26,506 bases of DNA, taken from positions 1-26,506 of the forward strand of contig JARRON010000035.1 in NCBI GenBank assembly GCA_037383845.1. The letters are read 5' to 3'. Positions 1-7,578 of the stretch are shown here, in pieces; position 1 is the first letter of the stretch, and each line of letters opens with the position of its first letter. The stretch is from JARRON01 sp037383845. Lineage in GTDB: Bacteria; Pseudomonadota; Gammaproteobacteria; Steroidobacterales; XN24. The notes below the pieces were generated by a model. It did not search any database. It saw only the letters and a list, made by a program, of their open reading frames with translations, and had not been told where the DNA came from. Position numbers and translations under genes: made by a program.

Positions 1-656
1 CGCTGCTCGCTGCCGGGTCGTCGGTGAACGCGTCGATGGACAACGGCATGACGGCGCTGAACCTGGTGGCCTGGACCGGAGATGTGGGTGTTGCGAAAGC
101 GCTGATCGAGGCGGACGCTGATCCTGACCGGGCGAATTCCGCCGGCATCACGCCCCTAATGACGGCGCTTGGCCGGGGCAACGAAGGCGTCGCGCGCCTG
201 CTGCTGGACTCAGGCGCCGATGTTTCACCTAAGACGGCCACCGGCCGGACGGCCCTGATGTACGCTGCGGCTCACACTCCCGGAATGGTCGAGCCCTTGG
301 TAGAGGCAGGTGCCAGCCTCGAAGAGGTGGATGCCTACGGCCTCGATCCCCTGATGATCGCGGCCATGAACGGCAGCGTCGCGGGTGCCAGGGTGCTGCT
401 CCGGCTCGGCGCGGATGCTTCGGCACAGACGCGCCAGCGAGTCACTGCGCTCATGGTCGCTGCCCAGAACGGTCATCCCGGGGTCGTGGACCTGCTCTTG
501 GATGCCGGCGCGGATCCGGCGGCAGCCGACGAGGAAGGCCGGACGGCGGCGGACTATGCCGAGATGGGCGAGCAGGCGGCGCTCACCGAGAGACTCAAGG
601 CCGCGGCGGAAGACGGGAGCCGCCAGGAGCGTCCCGCTTCGGACAGCGGGTTCTAG
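1..656 (+). CDS. Ankyrin-repeat protein (5' end outside the window)
   Basis: The reading frame is open from the first complete codon at position 3 to the TAG at 654-656, about 217 residues. The residues before the first possible start (GTG at 24) already read as ankyrin sequence (LLAAGSSVN), so the gene almost certainly begins upstream of the window. About five to six ankyrin repeats of roughly 33 residues follow, with the hallmark G-x-TALMxAA and VVxLLLDAGADP segments, for example TALMVAAQNGHPGVVDLLL. The last 30 residues are a charged non-repeat tail. Ankyrin repeats bind proteins, and no catalytic domain is visible here, so the partner is unknown. No signal peptide can be judged because the N-terminus is missing. 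Its stop overlaps the stop of the convergent gene on the other strand. Confidence 0.88.
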   Translation, partial: LLAAGSSVNASMDNGMTALNLVAWTGDVGVAKALIEADADPDRANSAGITPLMTALGRGNEGVARLLLDSGADVSPKTATGRTALMYAAAHTPGMVEPLVEAGASLEEVDAYGLDPLMIAAMNGSVAGARVLLRLGADASAQTRQRVTALMVAAQNGHPGVVDLLLDAGADPAAADEEGRTAADYAEMGEQAALTERLKAAAEDGSRQERPASDSGF

Positions 657-1074
657 TAGCGGATGCCCAGCTTCCGGTAGACGAAAGCCAGTAGCCACAT
701 CGGGCCGATCATCAGAAACAGCAGGTCCTTGAAGAAGGACGGCTTCTTCCCCTCGATCCTGTGGCCGATGAACTGGCCGATCCAGGCCAGGACGAACACC
801 GCCACGGATACCCACAGCAGTGACCAGGAGGAGATGCTGATCCAGTGGGCGAGGACGAGCATCGCCGCGAGGATCAGCACCATGCCCAGGGCCAGGCTCG
901 GGGAGAGGATGAAGTAATGTCCTCGAAGGCTGCCGGCACCGGCAACGACCACAGGATGCCGACGACGCTGAACACGATCACCGGCACGCAGATCCAGTGG
1001 ATCAGCTTGTTGGTGGGGTTCTGGTGGCTTTCGCCGTACTCGTCCAGCCAGCTCTGTACCGAACGCAGCGTCAT
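653..1074 (-). pseudogene. DUF962 / Mpo1-like membrane protein gene, frameshifted
   Basis: Two reading frames together encode one DUF962 (YGL010w/Mpo1-like) protein. The first frame starts at ATG 1072-1074, behind a GAGG at good spacing, and reads the family N-terminus with motifs WLDEYGESHQNPTNKLIHW and SLPVPAAFEDI. It then runs off frame and stops near 874. The second frame picks up the rest of the family, from YFILSPSLALGM through GQFIGHRIEGKKPSFFKDL to a C-terminus KLGIRY at 653. The join lies near 915-925. The two parts add up to about 140 residues, while intact relatives as I recall them are nearer 155, so a short deletion is more likely than a single-base slip. Yeast Mpo1 is an iron-dependent dioxygenase of fatty-acid alpha-oxidation, and the bacterial role is poorly known. 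A sequencing or assembly error remains possible. The position downstream of rpoH resembles Pseudomonas, as I recall it. Confidence 0.8.
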
Positions 1075-1185
1075 TGGGACCAACCTCGCTGTTCTCGCCG
1101 GCCGGAAATGATACCCGAAGGTCGTAGCGTGGGCGCCTGGTCAGCCGTGGGGTCTGCTTCGGGGCAGAGTGCGTCGCCGGGCCGC

Positions 1186-1214
1186 AGAACAAAGGCCCGG
1201 CGCCTGGCCGGGCC
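1186..1214 (-). terminator. Rho-independent terminator after rpoH
   Basis: On the minus strand GGCCCGGC, a 5-nt loop and GCCGGGCC form a perfect 8-bp GC stem, followed by the T-rich stretch TTTGTTCT. It lies 30 bp beyond the rpoH stop and separates rpoH from the broken DUF962 gene. Confidence 0.7.
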
Positions 1215-1244
1215 CCTGCGACTGTCGCGGCCGGAGCGTGCTGT

Positions 1245-2117
1245 TCAGGCGGCCTCGCCCATGGCGCCCCGGAGCTTCTTGAGCGCCGCCGCCTCGATCT
1301 GGCGTATGCGCTCGGCGGAGACCCCGTACTCGTCAGCCAGTTCCTGCAGGGTCGTCTTGTCGTCGGCCAGCCAGCGCCGGCGGACGATGTCCGAGCTGCG
1401 GGCGTCCAGCCCTTCCAGCGCTTCCATGAGGCTGGCGCTGGCGGAGTTCTCCCAGTCCTCTTCGGCCACCAGGTCCGCCGGGTCGGCTTCCGGCGCCGGC
1501 AGCAGGGCCATGGGCGAGCCCAGGCGGTCCTCGTCGTCGTCGGAGGGCGCGGGGTCGTAAGAGACGTCACGGGAGGACAGGCGCCGCTCCATCTCGTTGA
1601 CTTCCGCAGGGGTCACGCCCAGGTCGTCAGCCACTGCCCGGGTTTCCTCGGCGCTGAGCCAGCCCAGTCGCTGCTTGGCCTTGCGCAGGTTGAAGAAGAG
1701 CTTGCGCTGGGCCTTGGTGGTGGCCACCTTGACCAGCCGCCAGTTCTTCAGCACGAACTCGTGGATCTCGGCGCGAATCCAGTGCACGGCGAAGGAGACC
1801 AGCCGCACGCCGACGGCAGGATCGAATCGCTTGACCGCCTTCATCAGGCCGATGTTGCCTTCCTGGATCAGGTCACCCAGGGGCAGGCCGTAGCCGCTGT
1901 AGCCGCGGGCGATGTGGACCACGAAGCGCAGGTGGGAAATGACCAGTTCCCGGGCCGCGTCCAGGTCCTCCTCACGCCGGAGGCGCCAGGCCAGTTCGCT
2001 CTCACGCTCCTGGCTGAGCACGGGCACGGAAAACGCCGCCCGGATATAGGCGTCAAGATTGCCGACCGGTCCGGCCAGCATGTGTTCGTGATGGCGGGTA
2101 ATCGCCGTTGTCGTCAT
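1245..2117 (-). CDS. rpoH: RNA polymerase heat-shock sigma factor RpoH (sigma-32)
   Basis: This 290-residue protein is a full-length sigma-32 (E. coli RpoH has 284 residues). It directs core RNA polymerase to heat-shock promoters. Region 2 with the core-binding segment GDLIQEGNIGLMKAVKRFDP spans about residues 81-100. The RpoH-box typical of this sigma class, with KAQRKLFFNLR, lies at about 136-145, and the region 4.2 helix-turn-helix at about 254-283. I chose ATG 2117 because GGAGG lies six bases before it. An ATG at 2129 is in frame but would put that Shine-Dalgarno inside the gene. The gene follows ftsX on the same strand, the usual gammaproteobacterial order, but has its own promoter overlapped by a CIRCE operator and its own terminator. 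This implies HrcA control of transcription in addition to any post-transcriptional heat control. Confidence 0.97.
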   Translation of the reverse strand: MTTTAITRHHEHMLAGPVGNLDAYIRAAFSVPVLSQERESELAWRLRREEDLDAARELVISHLRFVVHIARGYSGYGLPLGDLIQEGNIGLMKAVKRFDPAVGVRLVSFAVHWIRAEIHEFVLKNWRLVKVATTKAQRKLFFNLRKAKQRLGWLSAEETRAVADDLGVTPAEVNEMERRLSSRDVSYDPAPSDDDEDRLGSPMALLPAPEADPADLVAEEDWENSASASLMEALEGLDARSSDIVRRRWLADDKTTLQELADEYGVSAERIRQIEAAALKKLRGAMGEAA

Positions 2118-2139
2118 GCACACCTCCATCTGAGCGCCT

Positions 2140-2169
2140 ATTTTAGCACTCGGTAGGTTAGAGTGCTAA
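2140..2169 (-). promoter_or_regulatory. Probable sigma-70 promoter of rpoH
   Basis: On the minus strand a -35-like TTAGCA (2164-2169), an 18-bp spacer and a -10-like TAAAAT (2140-2145) precede rpoH. Transcription would begin near 2130, leaving a leader of about a dozen bases that holds the Shine-Dalgarno. The promoter elements lie on the two arms of the CIRCE palindrome, so a bound repressor would cover them. The -35 matches four of six consensus bases and the -10 five of six. Confidence 0.55.
2143..2169. promoter_or_regulatory. CIRCE element (HrcA operator) upstream of rpoH
   Basis: TTAGCACTC, nine bases, then GAGTGCTAA is an exact match to the CIRCE consensus, with both 9-bp arms perfect. 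CIRCE is the operator of the heat-shock repressor HrcA, whose activity depends on GroEL. The element lies 26 bp before the rpoH start and 69 bp after the ftsX stop, and overlaps the likely rpoH promoter. In proteobacteria CIRCE is best known at groESL, so its place here suggests that HrcA controls sigma-32 synthesis. No hrcA gene is in the window. Confidence 0.93.
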
Positions 2170-2237
2170 TTCGTGCCCCGGGTTCCCCGCCGGAAGCAGA
2201 AAATAATAATGCTATGCATGACAAGGACATACGCGTG

Positions 2238-3275
2238 CTACTGGCCCGGCTCTATGCGCCGCATATGACGGGTGGCGGAGACCCAGGCGCCCAGCCAGCC
2301 GAGGGCGGCGCCGGCGCCTACCAGGGCCAGGCCGCCAGCGATCCCGGGCCCTTCCGGGCGGAAGTTGGACCCGTAAAGACCGGCGAGCCGGGCCACGGGT
2401 TCTGACAGCATGACCAGCCCTCCCTCCACGAGGAGCAGCGCCAGCAGGCCGCCGCCCAGTCCGTACCAGAAGCCGAGGTAGAGGAACGGGCGCCGGATGA
2501 AGCCGTCGGTGGCCCCGATGAGCTTGGACACCTCGATCTCGTCGCGCCGGTTCTGAATATCCAGCCGGATGGTGTTGCCGACGATCACCACGACGCCGAC
2601 GGCCAGCATCACCGCTGCCAGGATCACGATCCGGCGGGCGACGTCCAGCATGGCGTAGAGCCGCCGGACCCACTCGGTGTCGGCCTGGACCAGGTCGACG
2701 TCGGGAAGGGAGCGCAGTGTTTCGGCCAGCGAGTCGATCTGCCCGGGGCTGGCGTGATCCTGCGCCGGCCTCAGAACCACAAGGTGGGGCAGGGGGTTGT
2801 CCTCCAGCACTGCCAGAGTGGGACCCAGCCCGGAGCTCTCCCGGAACTCCTCCAGGGCCTGGTCTGCCGTGACCAGTTCGGTTTCGGAAACGGACGCCAT
2901 CGCTGCCACCTGGTCACGCAGCTCCCGGGCGCGGTCCTCTGTCGTACCCGGCTTCAGGTAGACCGATAGTTCCACGGAGTCGTCCCACTGGCCCGACAGG
3001 CCCTGGAAATTGGCCACCAGCAGCTGGAGGCCCGCGGGGAGCGCCAGGGCGATGCCGATGACGGCGATGGTCATGGCGGTACCCGCCGGCTGCCGGGTCA
3101 GCCTGCCCAGGGTGCCCACCAGGGTCTGGGCATGCCGGCTGATCCACCGGGCCAGTCCACGGGGCCCGGGCACCCGGAACTCGAAGCCGGATTTCCGCCG
3201 TGGCGGCTTCGGCGTCGCCGCCTGGCGCCTGGCGCCGCGGCGCTTTCTACGCCGTGGCGTGGCCTGGGGCCGCAT
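2238..3275 (-). CDS. ftsX: Cell-division ABC transporter permease subunit FtsX
   Basis: This 345-residue inner-membrane protein pairs with FtsE to couple septation to peptidoglycan hydrolase activation at the division site. A basic, proline-rich cytoplasmic N-terminus of about 60 residues precedes TM1 (about 67-89). A periplasmic domain follows (about 95-210), then TM2 (215-236), a cytoplasmic loop, TM3 (265-290) and TM4 (311-333). The four-helix layout and the conserved segment DEIEVSKLIGATDGFIRRPF (about 245-264) are family hallmarks. The ATG at 3275 lies inside the end of ftsE, overlapping it by 29 bp, so the two are translationally coupled. Length is close to the E. coli protein (352). 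Confidence 0.96.
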   Translation of the reverse strand: MRPQATPRRRKRRGARRQAATPKPPRRKSGFEFRVPGPRGLARWISRHAQTLVGTLGRLTRQPAGTAMTIAVIGIALALPAGLQLLVANFQGLSGQWDDSVELSVYLKPGTTEDRARELRDQVAAMASVSETELVTADQALEEFRESSGLGPTLAVLEDNPLPHLVVLRPAQDHASPGQIDSLAETLRSLPDVDLVQADTEWVRRLYAMLDVARRIVILAAVMLAVGVVVIVGNTIRLDIQNRRDEIEVSKLIGATDGFIRRPFLYLGFWYGLGGGLLALLLVEGGLVMLSEPVARLAGLYGSNFRPEGPGIAGGLALVGAGAALGWLGAWVSATRHMRRIEPGQ

Positions 3276-3936
3276 GGGCCTCGTCCTCCGTGATGCGGCC
3301 CTCGGCGAGCGCGATGCGCCGATGGCCGAGCCGCTGGAGCAGGGCCAGGTCGTGGCTGGCTACCAGCACGGTCACGCCCACCTCGTTAAGGCGCTCGAAC
3401 AGGCACATGATCTCCAGCGACAGGTCCGGATCCAGGTTGCCCGTGGGCTCGTCGGCGATGAGCACCGGCGGGCGCCCCACGATGGCCCGGGCGATGCCCA
3501 CCCGCTGCTGCTCGCCGGTGGAGAGCATCACCGGGTAAAGCCCTTCCTTGTCCAGCAGGCCGACCTGGTCGAGGGCGGCGCGGACCCGCCGGGAGGTTTC
3601 CCGCCGGCCCACCCCGGCGATCACCAGGGGCAGCGCCACGTTGTCGTGGACGGTCCGGTCCTGCAGGAGCTTGTGGTCCTGGAAGACCATGCCGATCTGG
3701 CGCCGGAAGGCGGGAATCCGCCGCCGGGACACGCCGCCGGTATTGCGTCCGTTGACCAGCACCTGGCCCCGGGTCGGCCGCTCGATGAGCGCGACCAGCT
3801 TCAGGAGGGTGCTCTTGCCGGCGCCCGAATGGCCCGTCAGAAAGGCCATCTCGCCGCTTTCCATGGTGAAGGTAAGGTCGGACAGGGCGTCGTGGCCCCC
3901 GGGATAGCGCTTGAAGACCTGCTCGAATTGGATCAC
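3247..3936 (-). CDS. ftsE: Cell-division ABC transporter ATPase FtsE
   Basis: This 229-residue ABC ATPase partners FtsX at the divisome. Walker A is GHSGAGKS (35-42), the Q-loop lies around Q86 (VFQDHKLL), Walker B is VLIADEP (158-164), and the switch histidine is H195 in ASHD. The ABC signature reads LSTGEQQR (138-145), whereas FtsE proteins normally have LSGGEQQR, so the first glycine is replaced by threonine. The start is GTG at 3934-3936, which overlaps the ftsY stop as GTGA. The C-terminus overlaps ftsX by 29 bp. About ten C-terminal residues are histidine- and alanine-rich and look unconserved. Confidence 0.96.
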   Translation of the reverse strand: MIQFEQVFKRYPGGHDALSDLTFTMESGEMAFLTGHSGAGKSTLLKLVALIERPTRGQVLVNGRNTGGVSRRRIPAFRRQIGMVFQDHKLLQDRTVHDNVALPLVIAGVGRRETSRRVRAALDQVGLLDKEGLYPVMLSTGEQQRVGIARAIVGRPPVLIADEPTGNLDPDLSLEIMCLFERLNEVGVTVLVASHDLALLQRLGHRRIALAEGRITEDEAHAAPGHATA

Positions 3937-4925
3937 CGGGGGCGGGTCTCCCCGTCCCCGGCCATCAGGGCGTCGACGAAGGCCCCCGCCTCGAAGGGCT
4001 GCAGGTCCTCCAGGCCCTCGCCGATGCCGATGTAGCGCACCGGCACCTTCATCTCCTTGGCGATGGCCAGCACGATGCCGCCCTTTGCCGTGCCGTCCAG
4101 CTTGGTCACGGCCACGCCGGTCAGCCCCACGGCCTCGTGGAACCGGCGGGCCTGGATGAGGGCGTTCTGGCCGACGCCGCCGTCGATCACCAGGAGCACC
4201 TCGTGGGGCGCGGAAGGATCCTGCCGTCCCAGCACGCGCTTTACTTTCTTCAGCTCCTCCATGAGGTTTTCCTGGGTGTGCAGGCGCCCGGCGGTGTCGG
4301 TGATGAGCACGTCGATGCCCCGGGCCCTGGCCGCCCCATAGGCGTCGAAGGCCACCGCCGCCGGGTCCGCGCCCGTCTGCTGCGCGATGACCGGCACCGC
4401 GTTGCGTTCTCCCCAGGTCTGGAGCTGCTCGACGGCCGCGGCGCGGAAGGTGTCCCCGGCGGCCAGCATGACCGAGTGGCCGGCGTCCTTCAGCTTCCGG
4501 GCGATCTTGCCGATGGTGGTGGTTTTCCCCGAGCCGTTGACGCCGACGACGAGGATGACGAAGGGCCGGGGTTCGTCTGGTATCTCCAGGGGCGCCTCGC
4601 AGGGTTCCAGGATGTCGGTCATGGAAGCGCGGATGGCGCCCAGCACCGAGCGGGCGTCCTTGAGTTCGTCCCGCCAGAGCTTCTTCTCCAGCCCGCTGAT
4701 GATCTCCTCGGTGGCGTCCACGCCCACGTCTCCGGTCAGAAGGCGGGTTTCCATCTCCTCGATGAATTCCTCGCCCACCTTGCCGCCGGGAAGGAGGTGG
4801 GCCAGGTCGTAGGTCAGCCAGCTCTCGCCCTTGTTGAGTCGCTCCCGGAGCCGGCGGAAGAAGCCCTTTTTCCTGCCGCTGTCCTCTGCGGCCGGCGGAC
4901 GCTTTTCGGTGTCGCTTCCAGACAT
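3933..4925 (-). CDS. ftsY: Signal recognition particle receptor FtsY
   Basis: This 330-residue SRP GTPase receives ribosome-SRP complexes at the inner membrane for co-translational insertion. The N domain covers about residues 20-115 and the G domain 120-320. GTPase motifs are G1 GVNGSGKT (128-135), G2 DTFRAAA (158-164), G3 DTAGR (210-214), G4 TKLD (274-277) and the closing GIGEGLEDLQPF (300-311). The long acidic A domain of E. coli FtsY (497 residues) is reduced here to about 20 charged residues with a basic patch (GRKKGFFRRLRERL), as is common outside the enterobacteria. It starts the ftsY-ftsE-ftsX cluster. About 140 bp, including a terminator, separate it from the lipase gene upstream. 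Confidence 0.97.
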   Translation of the reverse strand: MSGSDTEKRPPAAEDSGRKKGFFRRLRERLNKGESWLTYDLAHLLPGGKVGEEFIEEMETRLLTGDVGVDATEEIISGLEKKLWRDELKDARSVLGAIRASMTDILEPCEAPLEIPDEPRPFVILVVGVNGSGKTTTIGKIARKLKDAGHSVMLAAGDTFRAAAVEQLQTWGERNAVPVIAQQTGADPAAVAFDAYGAARARGIDVLITDTAGRLHTQENLMEELKKVKRVLGRQDPSAPHEVLLVIDGGVGQNALIQARRFHEAVGLTGVAVTKLDGTAKGGIVLAIAKEMKVPVRYIGIGEGLEDLQPFEAGAFVDALMAGDGETRPR

Positions 4926-5009
4926 GGGGGATAGGTGAACCTGGGTGTGAAAGCCCCGGCAGGTGTCGCCGGGAATACGTCTATCCTACCGCCGGCGGCC
5001 GTGACCCGG

Positions 5010-5040
5010 AAAGAAAGCGGGCGGCCCAAAGGCCGCCCGC
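5010..5040 (-). terminator. Rho-independent terminator after the lipase gene
   Basis: On the minus strand a perfect 10-bp stem, GCGGGCGGCC paired with GGCCGCCCGC around a 4-nt loop, is followed by TTTCTTT. It lies 26 bp past the stop of the lipase gene and 85 bp before ftsY, so it should insulate the division cluster from the lipase transcript. Confidence 0.87.
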
Positions 5041-5065
5041 CGGGAGTGCCGGGAAGATGATGAGC

Positions 5066-7429
5066 CTACTGCGTATTGGCCCTCGGGCGATCCGGCGCCT
5101 GGCAGTCCCCTGCGGCGAACGAACCGATCACCGTCGGATCGGAGATTGGCAGCACCGTGCCGAATGACGCCCCGAAGGACACGGTTTCCGTTTGCATTTC
5201 CACCGTTGCGGCCAGGCTGGCGGATGGGTCCGCCTGGGAACCGTGGCCGCCCTCGATGAAGCACACCCGGGAGGCGCCGTTGGCGCTCACGTCGTTCGGG
5301 CCGGGCTCGGTGATTTCCGCCGCGCCCATGATGTCCGCCAGTCGGTTGCTGGAAGAGTTGGGCACCACCGTGTCGCCTTCCACCGTGATGAGGTGAATGG
5401 CGTGGGTCGCCGCCGCGTTGGCGGCGAAGCTCGCCGGGTCACCCGCATCCAGGATGTTCTGGAAGTCGCGGAAATAGTTGTTGTAGAGGCTGGTGTTGGG
5501 CACGAGGCCGTTCGCCTGCAAGCCGGCCTCGATAGAGGGGCCGAATGCGAATGAGTCAAGCGAAAGATCCCCGAGAACGGCACCGGCCACACCGAGTGTC
5601 GCGGTGGCCACCGTGGAAGCGTCGCCAAATGCTCCAAGAGCGATCGTGCCGTTCAGCCCACCAAGGGAGATGCCATCGTAGTGAACGGAGCTTCCCGCGT
5701 AGTCCGCCACGCCGTCGGGGGCGACACCGGGGGGAGCGATGTCGAAGCCCGGGATGGACTTGAAGAGTTGCACCAGGTCCAGGCCGGCCTGCCGCCACTG
5801 GTCCCGGGTGGTCAGGGGGCTCGAGAGGTTGATCCAGTGGGCGCCCGAGGGGTCGATGACGCCGTCCGGCGGCGTGCCGGGCGTAGCCCCGGTGATCAGG
5901 TCCACGTCGAAGGTGCGCTCGGGCACACCGGGCACGCGGAACAGCGCCTCGGGCGTCTCGGCCACGATGGCGCCGATCTCCTCCGGCGTCAGGTTCTCGA
6001 AGTCGATCTCCGGATAGGGGATGCCGTGGACCGGGAAGTCCATGGCGACGACCGTCGCCCCTACGGAGGCCCACTTCTCCGCCATGGCCAGGAGCGTCGT
6101 CCGGTTCCCGGTCAGCCCGTGGCCGATGACCACCACCGGGCCGCCGATCTGGGGCACCCCTTCGACCAGCGGGACCGCCACGAGCAGGGGCACGTTCACC
6201 ATCGCTTCCGGGTCCTTGGGCACCGGGAAGGGGTTGAACTTGGTCAGCGTGCTCCCGCCGGCGCCGGTCCACCACTGGGTGATCATGTCGGTGTCGTTGG
6301 CGTCGTCAGGCACGGCCAGGTAGTAGTCCAGTCCCTGCAGCACGCCGCCGTACAGCAGCATGGTGGCAGGCGTCGGGTCCGGGCTGCCCAGAAGCGCGTA
6401 GACCAGGTCCGTGGTTACCGGCGTGCCGGCCGGAATCAGGCCGCCGGCTCCGTCGGGAAGGTCGATGGGCGTGGTGTAAGGAAAGAACTGGGACGGAAGC
6501 GGTTCTGAAGCTTCCACCGCCGACTCAAGCACTACCGTCGTATCCAGGGTCGTGAAGCTTGCCGACGCGATAATGTTTTCCGTCGGGATGCCCAGGGTCT
6601 TGCCGACTTCCAGGTGGGCGGCGATGAACAGGGCCAGCAGCTGGTCCAGGGTCAGGTCCGGCGGGAGGGGAGTTCCCGGCGGCGGCAGCTGGATGATCCC
6701 TGCCTGGTAGCCCGCCCTGATCTGGGCGTAGGTGGCGTCAGGCGAGGCAGGCGTGCCGCGCTCGTCGGTGATGGCGTCGGTCAGGATGACCAGGTAGCCG
6801 TTCTCCGTGCCCTCGGTAAAGAGGTTGTCCTGATTCCCGTTCAGCGGCTTTAGCAGGTCCAGCTGGACGGTCTGGCCGCCGGCGTCGATATCCGGCGCCA
6901 CCTCGGCCACGTAATCCACGCCCGGGACGAGGAAAGGATTGCCCGTGGGCGCCACGCCGATGGCGGCGCATGCCTCCGCGGGGGCCGCGGCGACCTTGCA
7001 AAGCGTGGTGTCCGACAGGCCGACCACCGCCTTGGTGCTCTTGCTGAGAGCGACCTCGACGAGGAAGACGGAGCCCGGTCCGAGAGAGGCCGGGTCCACG
7101 GCGCGGGTGAAGTTGGCCTGGATGCGGGCATTGGTGGAGAACCCGTCGAGCTGGTTGACCGGGCCGGCCAGCGGCCAGGTGGACAGCTCCGGCACGTTCA
7201 GCGTCCCGTCGGCGCTGGGGTCCGCGAGGAAGCCCAGGATGTCGTTGGGGTAGGGCATGATGCCGTTCAGGGGATCGAACTGGGCCCTGAAGGTGCCGTC
7301 TGCCGGTGGGACGTCAGGGATGCCGGTATCCGGCGGGGCCGGTGTTGCGTTCGGGTCGTCGCTGTCGGAAAGACAGCCCGAAAGCGCCAGCGCCAGCACG
7401 GCGAGTGCCGCCGTATAGAGGGTTCTCAT
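5066..7429 (-). CDS. Large outer-surface lipoprotein lipase, VolA-like alpha/beta hydrolase
   Basis: The 787-residue product begins with a lipoprotein signal (LALALSGC, acylated Cys19) and a short Asp/Pro/Thr-rich linker. Next comes a domain of about 300 residues that opens with FDPLNGIMPYPNDILGF, typical of the bacterial virulence-factor lipase N-terminal family. The C-terminal half is an alpha/beta hydrolase. GHGLTGNR (about 436-443) would form the oxyanion hole, GISLGG holds the nucleophile (Ser588), and Asp686 (VEGDTVVPN) and His729 (EGGHGSQ) complete a likely triad. VolA of Vibrio is a surface lysophospholipase, and the substrate here is inferred only. I chose the ATG at 7429 because GGAGGAG lies eight bases upstream and the lipobox follows directly. 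A longer in-frame extension to 7501 would bury the signal. The gene stands alone with its own terminator. Confidence 0.88.
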   Translation of the reverse strand: MRTLYTAALAVLALALSGCLSDSDDPNATPAPPDTGIPDVPPADGTFRAQFDPLNGIMPYPNDILGFLADPSADGTLNVPELSTWPLAGPVNQLDGFSTNARIQANFTRAVDPASLGPGSVFLVEVALSKSTKAVVGLSDTTLCKVAAAPAEACAAIGVAPTGNPFLVPGVDYVAEVAPDIDAGGQTVQLDLLKPLNGNQDNLFTEGTENGYLVILTDAITDERGTPASPDATYAQIRAGYQAGIIQLPPPGTPLPPDLTLDQLLALFIAAHLEVGKTLGIPTENIIASASFTTLDTTVVLESAVEASEPLPSQFFPYTTPIDLPDGAGGLIPAGTPVTTDLVYALLGSPDPTPATMLLYGGVLQGLDYYLAVPDDANDTDMITQWWTGAGGSTLTKFNPFPVPKDPEAMVNVPLLVAVPLVEGVPQIGGPVVVIGHGLTGNRTTLLAMAEKWASVGATVVAMDFPVHGIPYPEIDFENLTPEEIGAIVAETPEALFRVPGVPERTFDVDLITGATPGTPPDGVIDPSGAHWINLSSPLTTRDQWRQAGLDLVQLFKSIPGFDIAPPGVAPDGVADYAGSSVHYDGISLGGLNGTIALGAFGDASTVATATLGVAGAVLGDLSLDSFAFGPSIEAGLQANGLVPNTSLYNNYFRDFQNILDAGDPASFAANAAATHAIHLITVEGDTVVPNSSSNRLADIMGAAEITEPGPNDVSANGASRVCFIEGGHGSQADPSASLAATVEMQTETVSFGASFGTVLPISDPTVIGSFAAGDCQAPDRPRANTQ

Positions 7430-7444
7430 TATTCTGACTCCTCC

Positions 7445-7465
7445 CGAAAAGGGGTGGTCTTTTCG
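7445..7465 (-). promoter_or_regulatory. Hairpin in the lipase leader, next to the ribosome-binding site
   Basis: CGAAAAG and CTTTTCG form a perfect 7-bp inverted repeat around a 7-nt loop. In the minus-strand transcript the hairpin ends directly before the GGGAGGAG ribosome-binding site of the lipase gene. It could influence translation or be a protein-binding dyad. No function is established. I see no convincing promoter elsewhere in 7430-7578. Confidence 0.5.
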
Positions 7466-7578
7466 ACCTGTTGTCTGGAAGGCCGGCGATGACCGGCTCA
7501 CCCCACGCTAACGCCGGCGCGGAGCGCGTCTAGCCTACGCCCGTTGTCGCAGCCATTTCAAGGCTTTAAGTTTGCCCG

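Noticed and set aside
915..925. Programmed ribosomal frameshift in the DUF962 gene
   Set aside because: No slippery heptamer or downstream stimulatory structure is visible at the junction, and the joined protein appears shorter than its relatives, which fits a deletion better.
653..1570. Long minus-strand open frame of 305 codons covering the DUF962 C-terminus and running into rpoH
   Set aside because: Only its last third resembles a protein family. The rest is the shadow of rpoH in another frame and low-complexity translation of GC-rich DNA.
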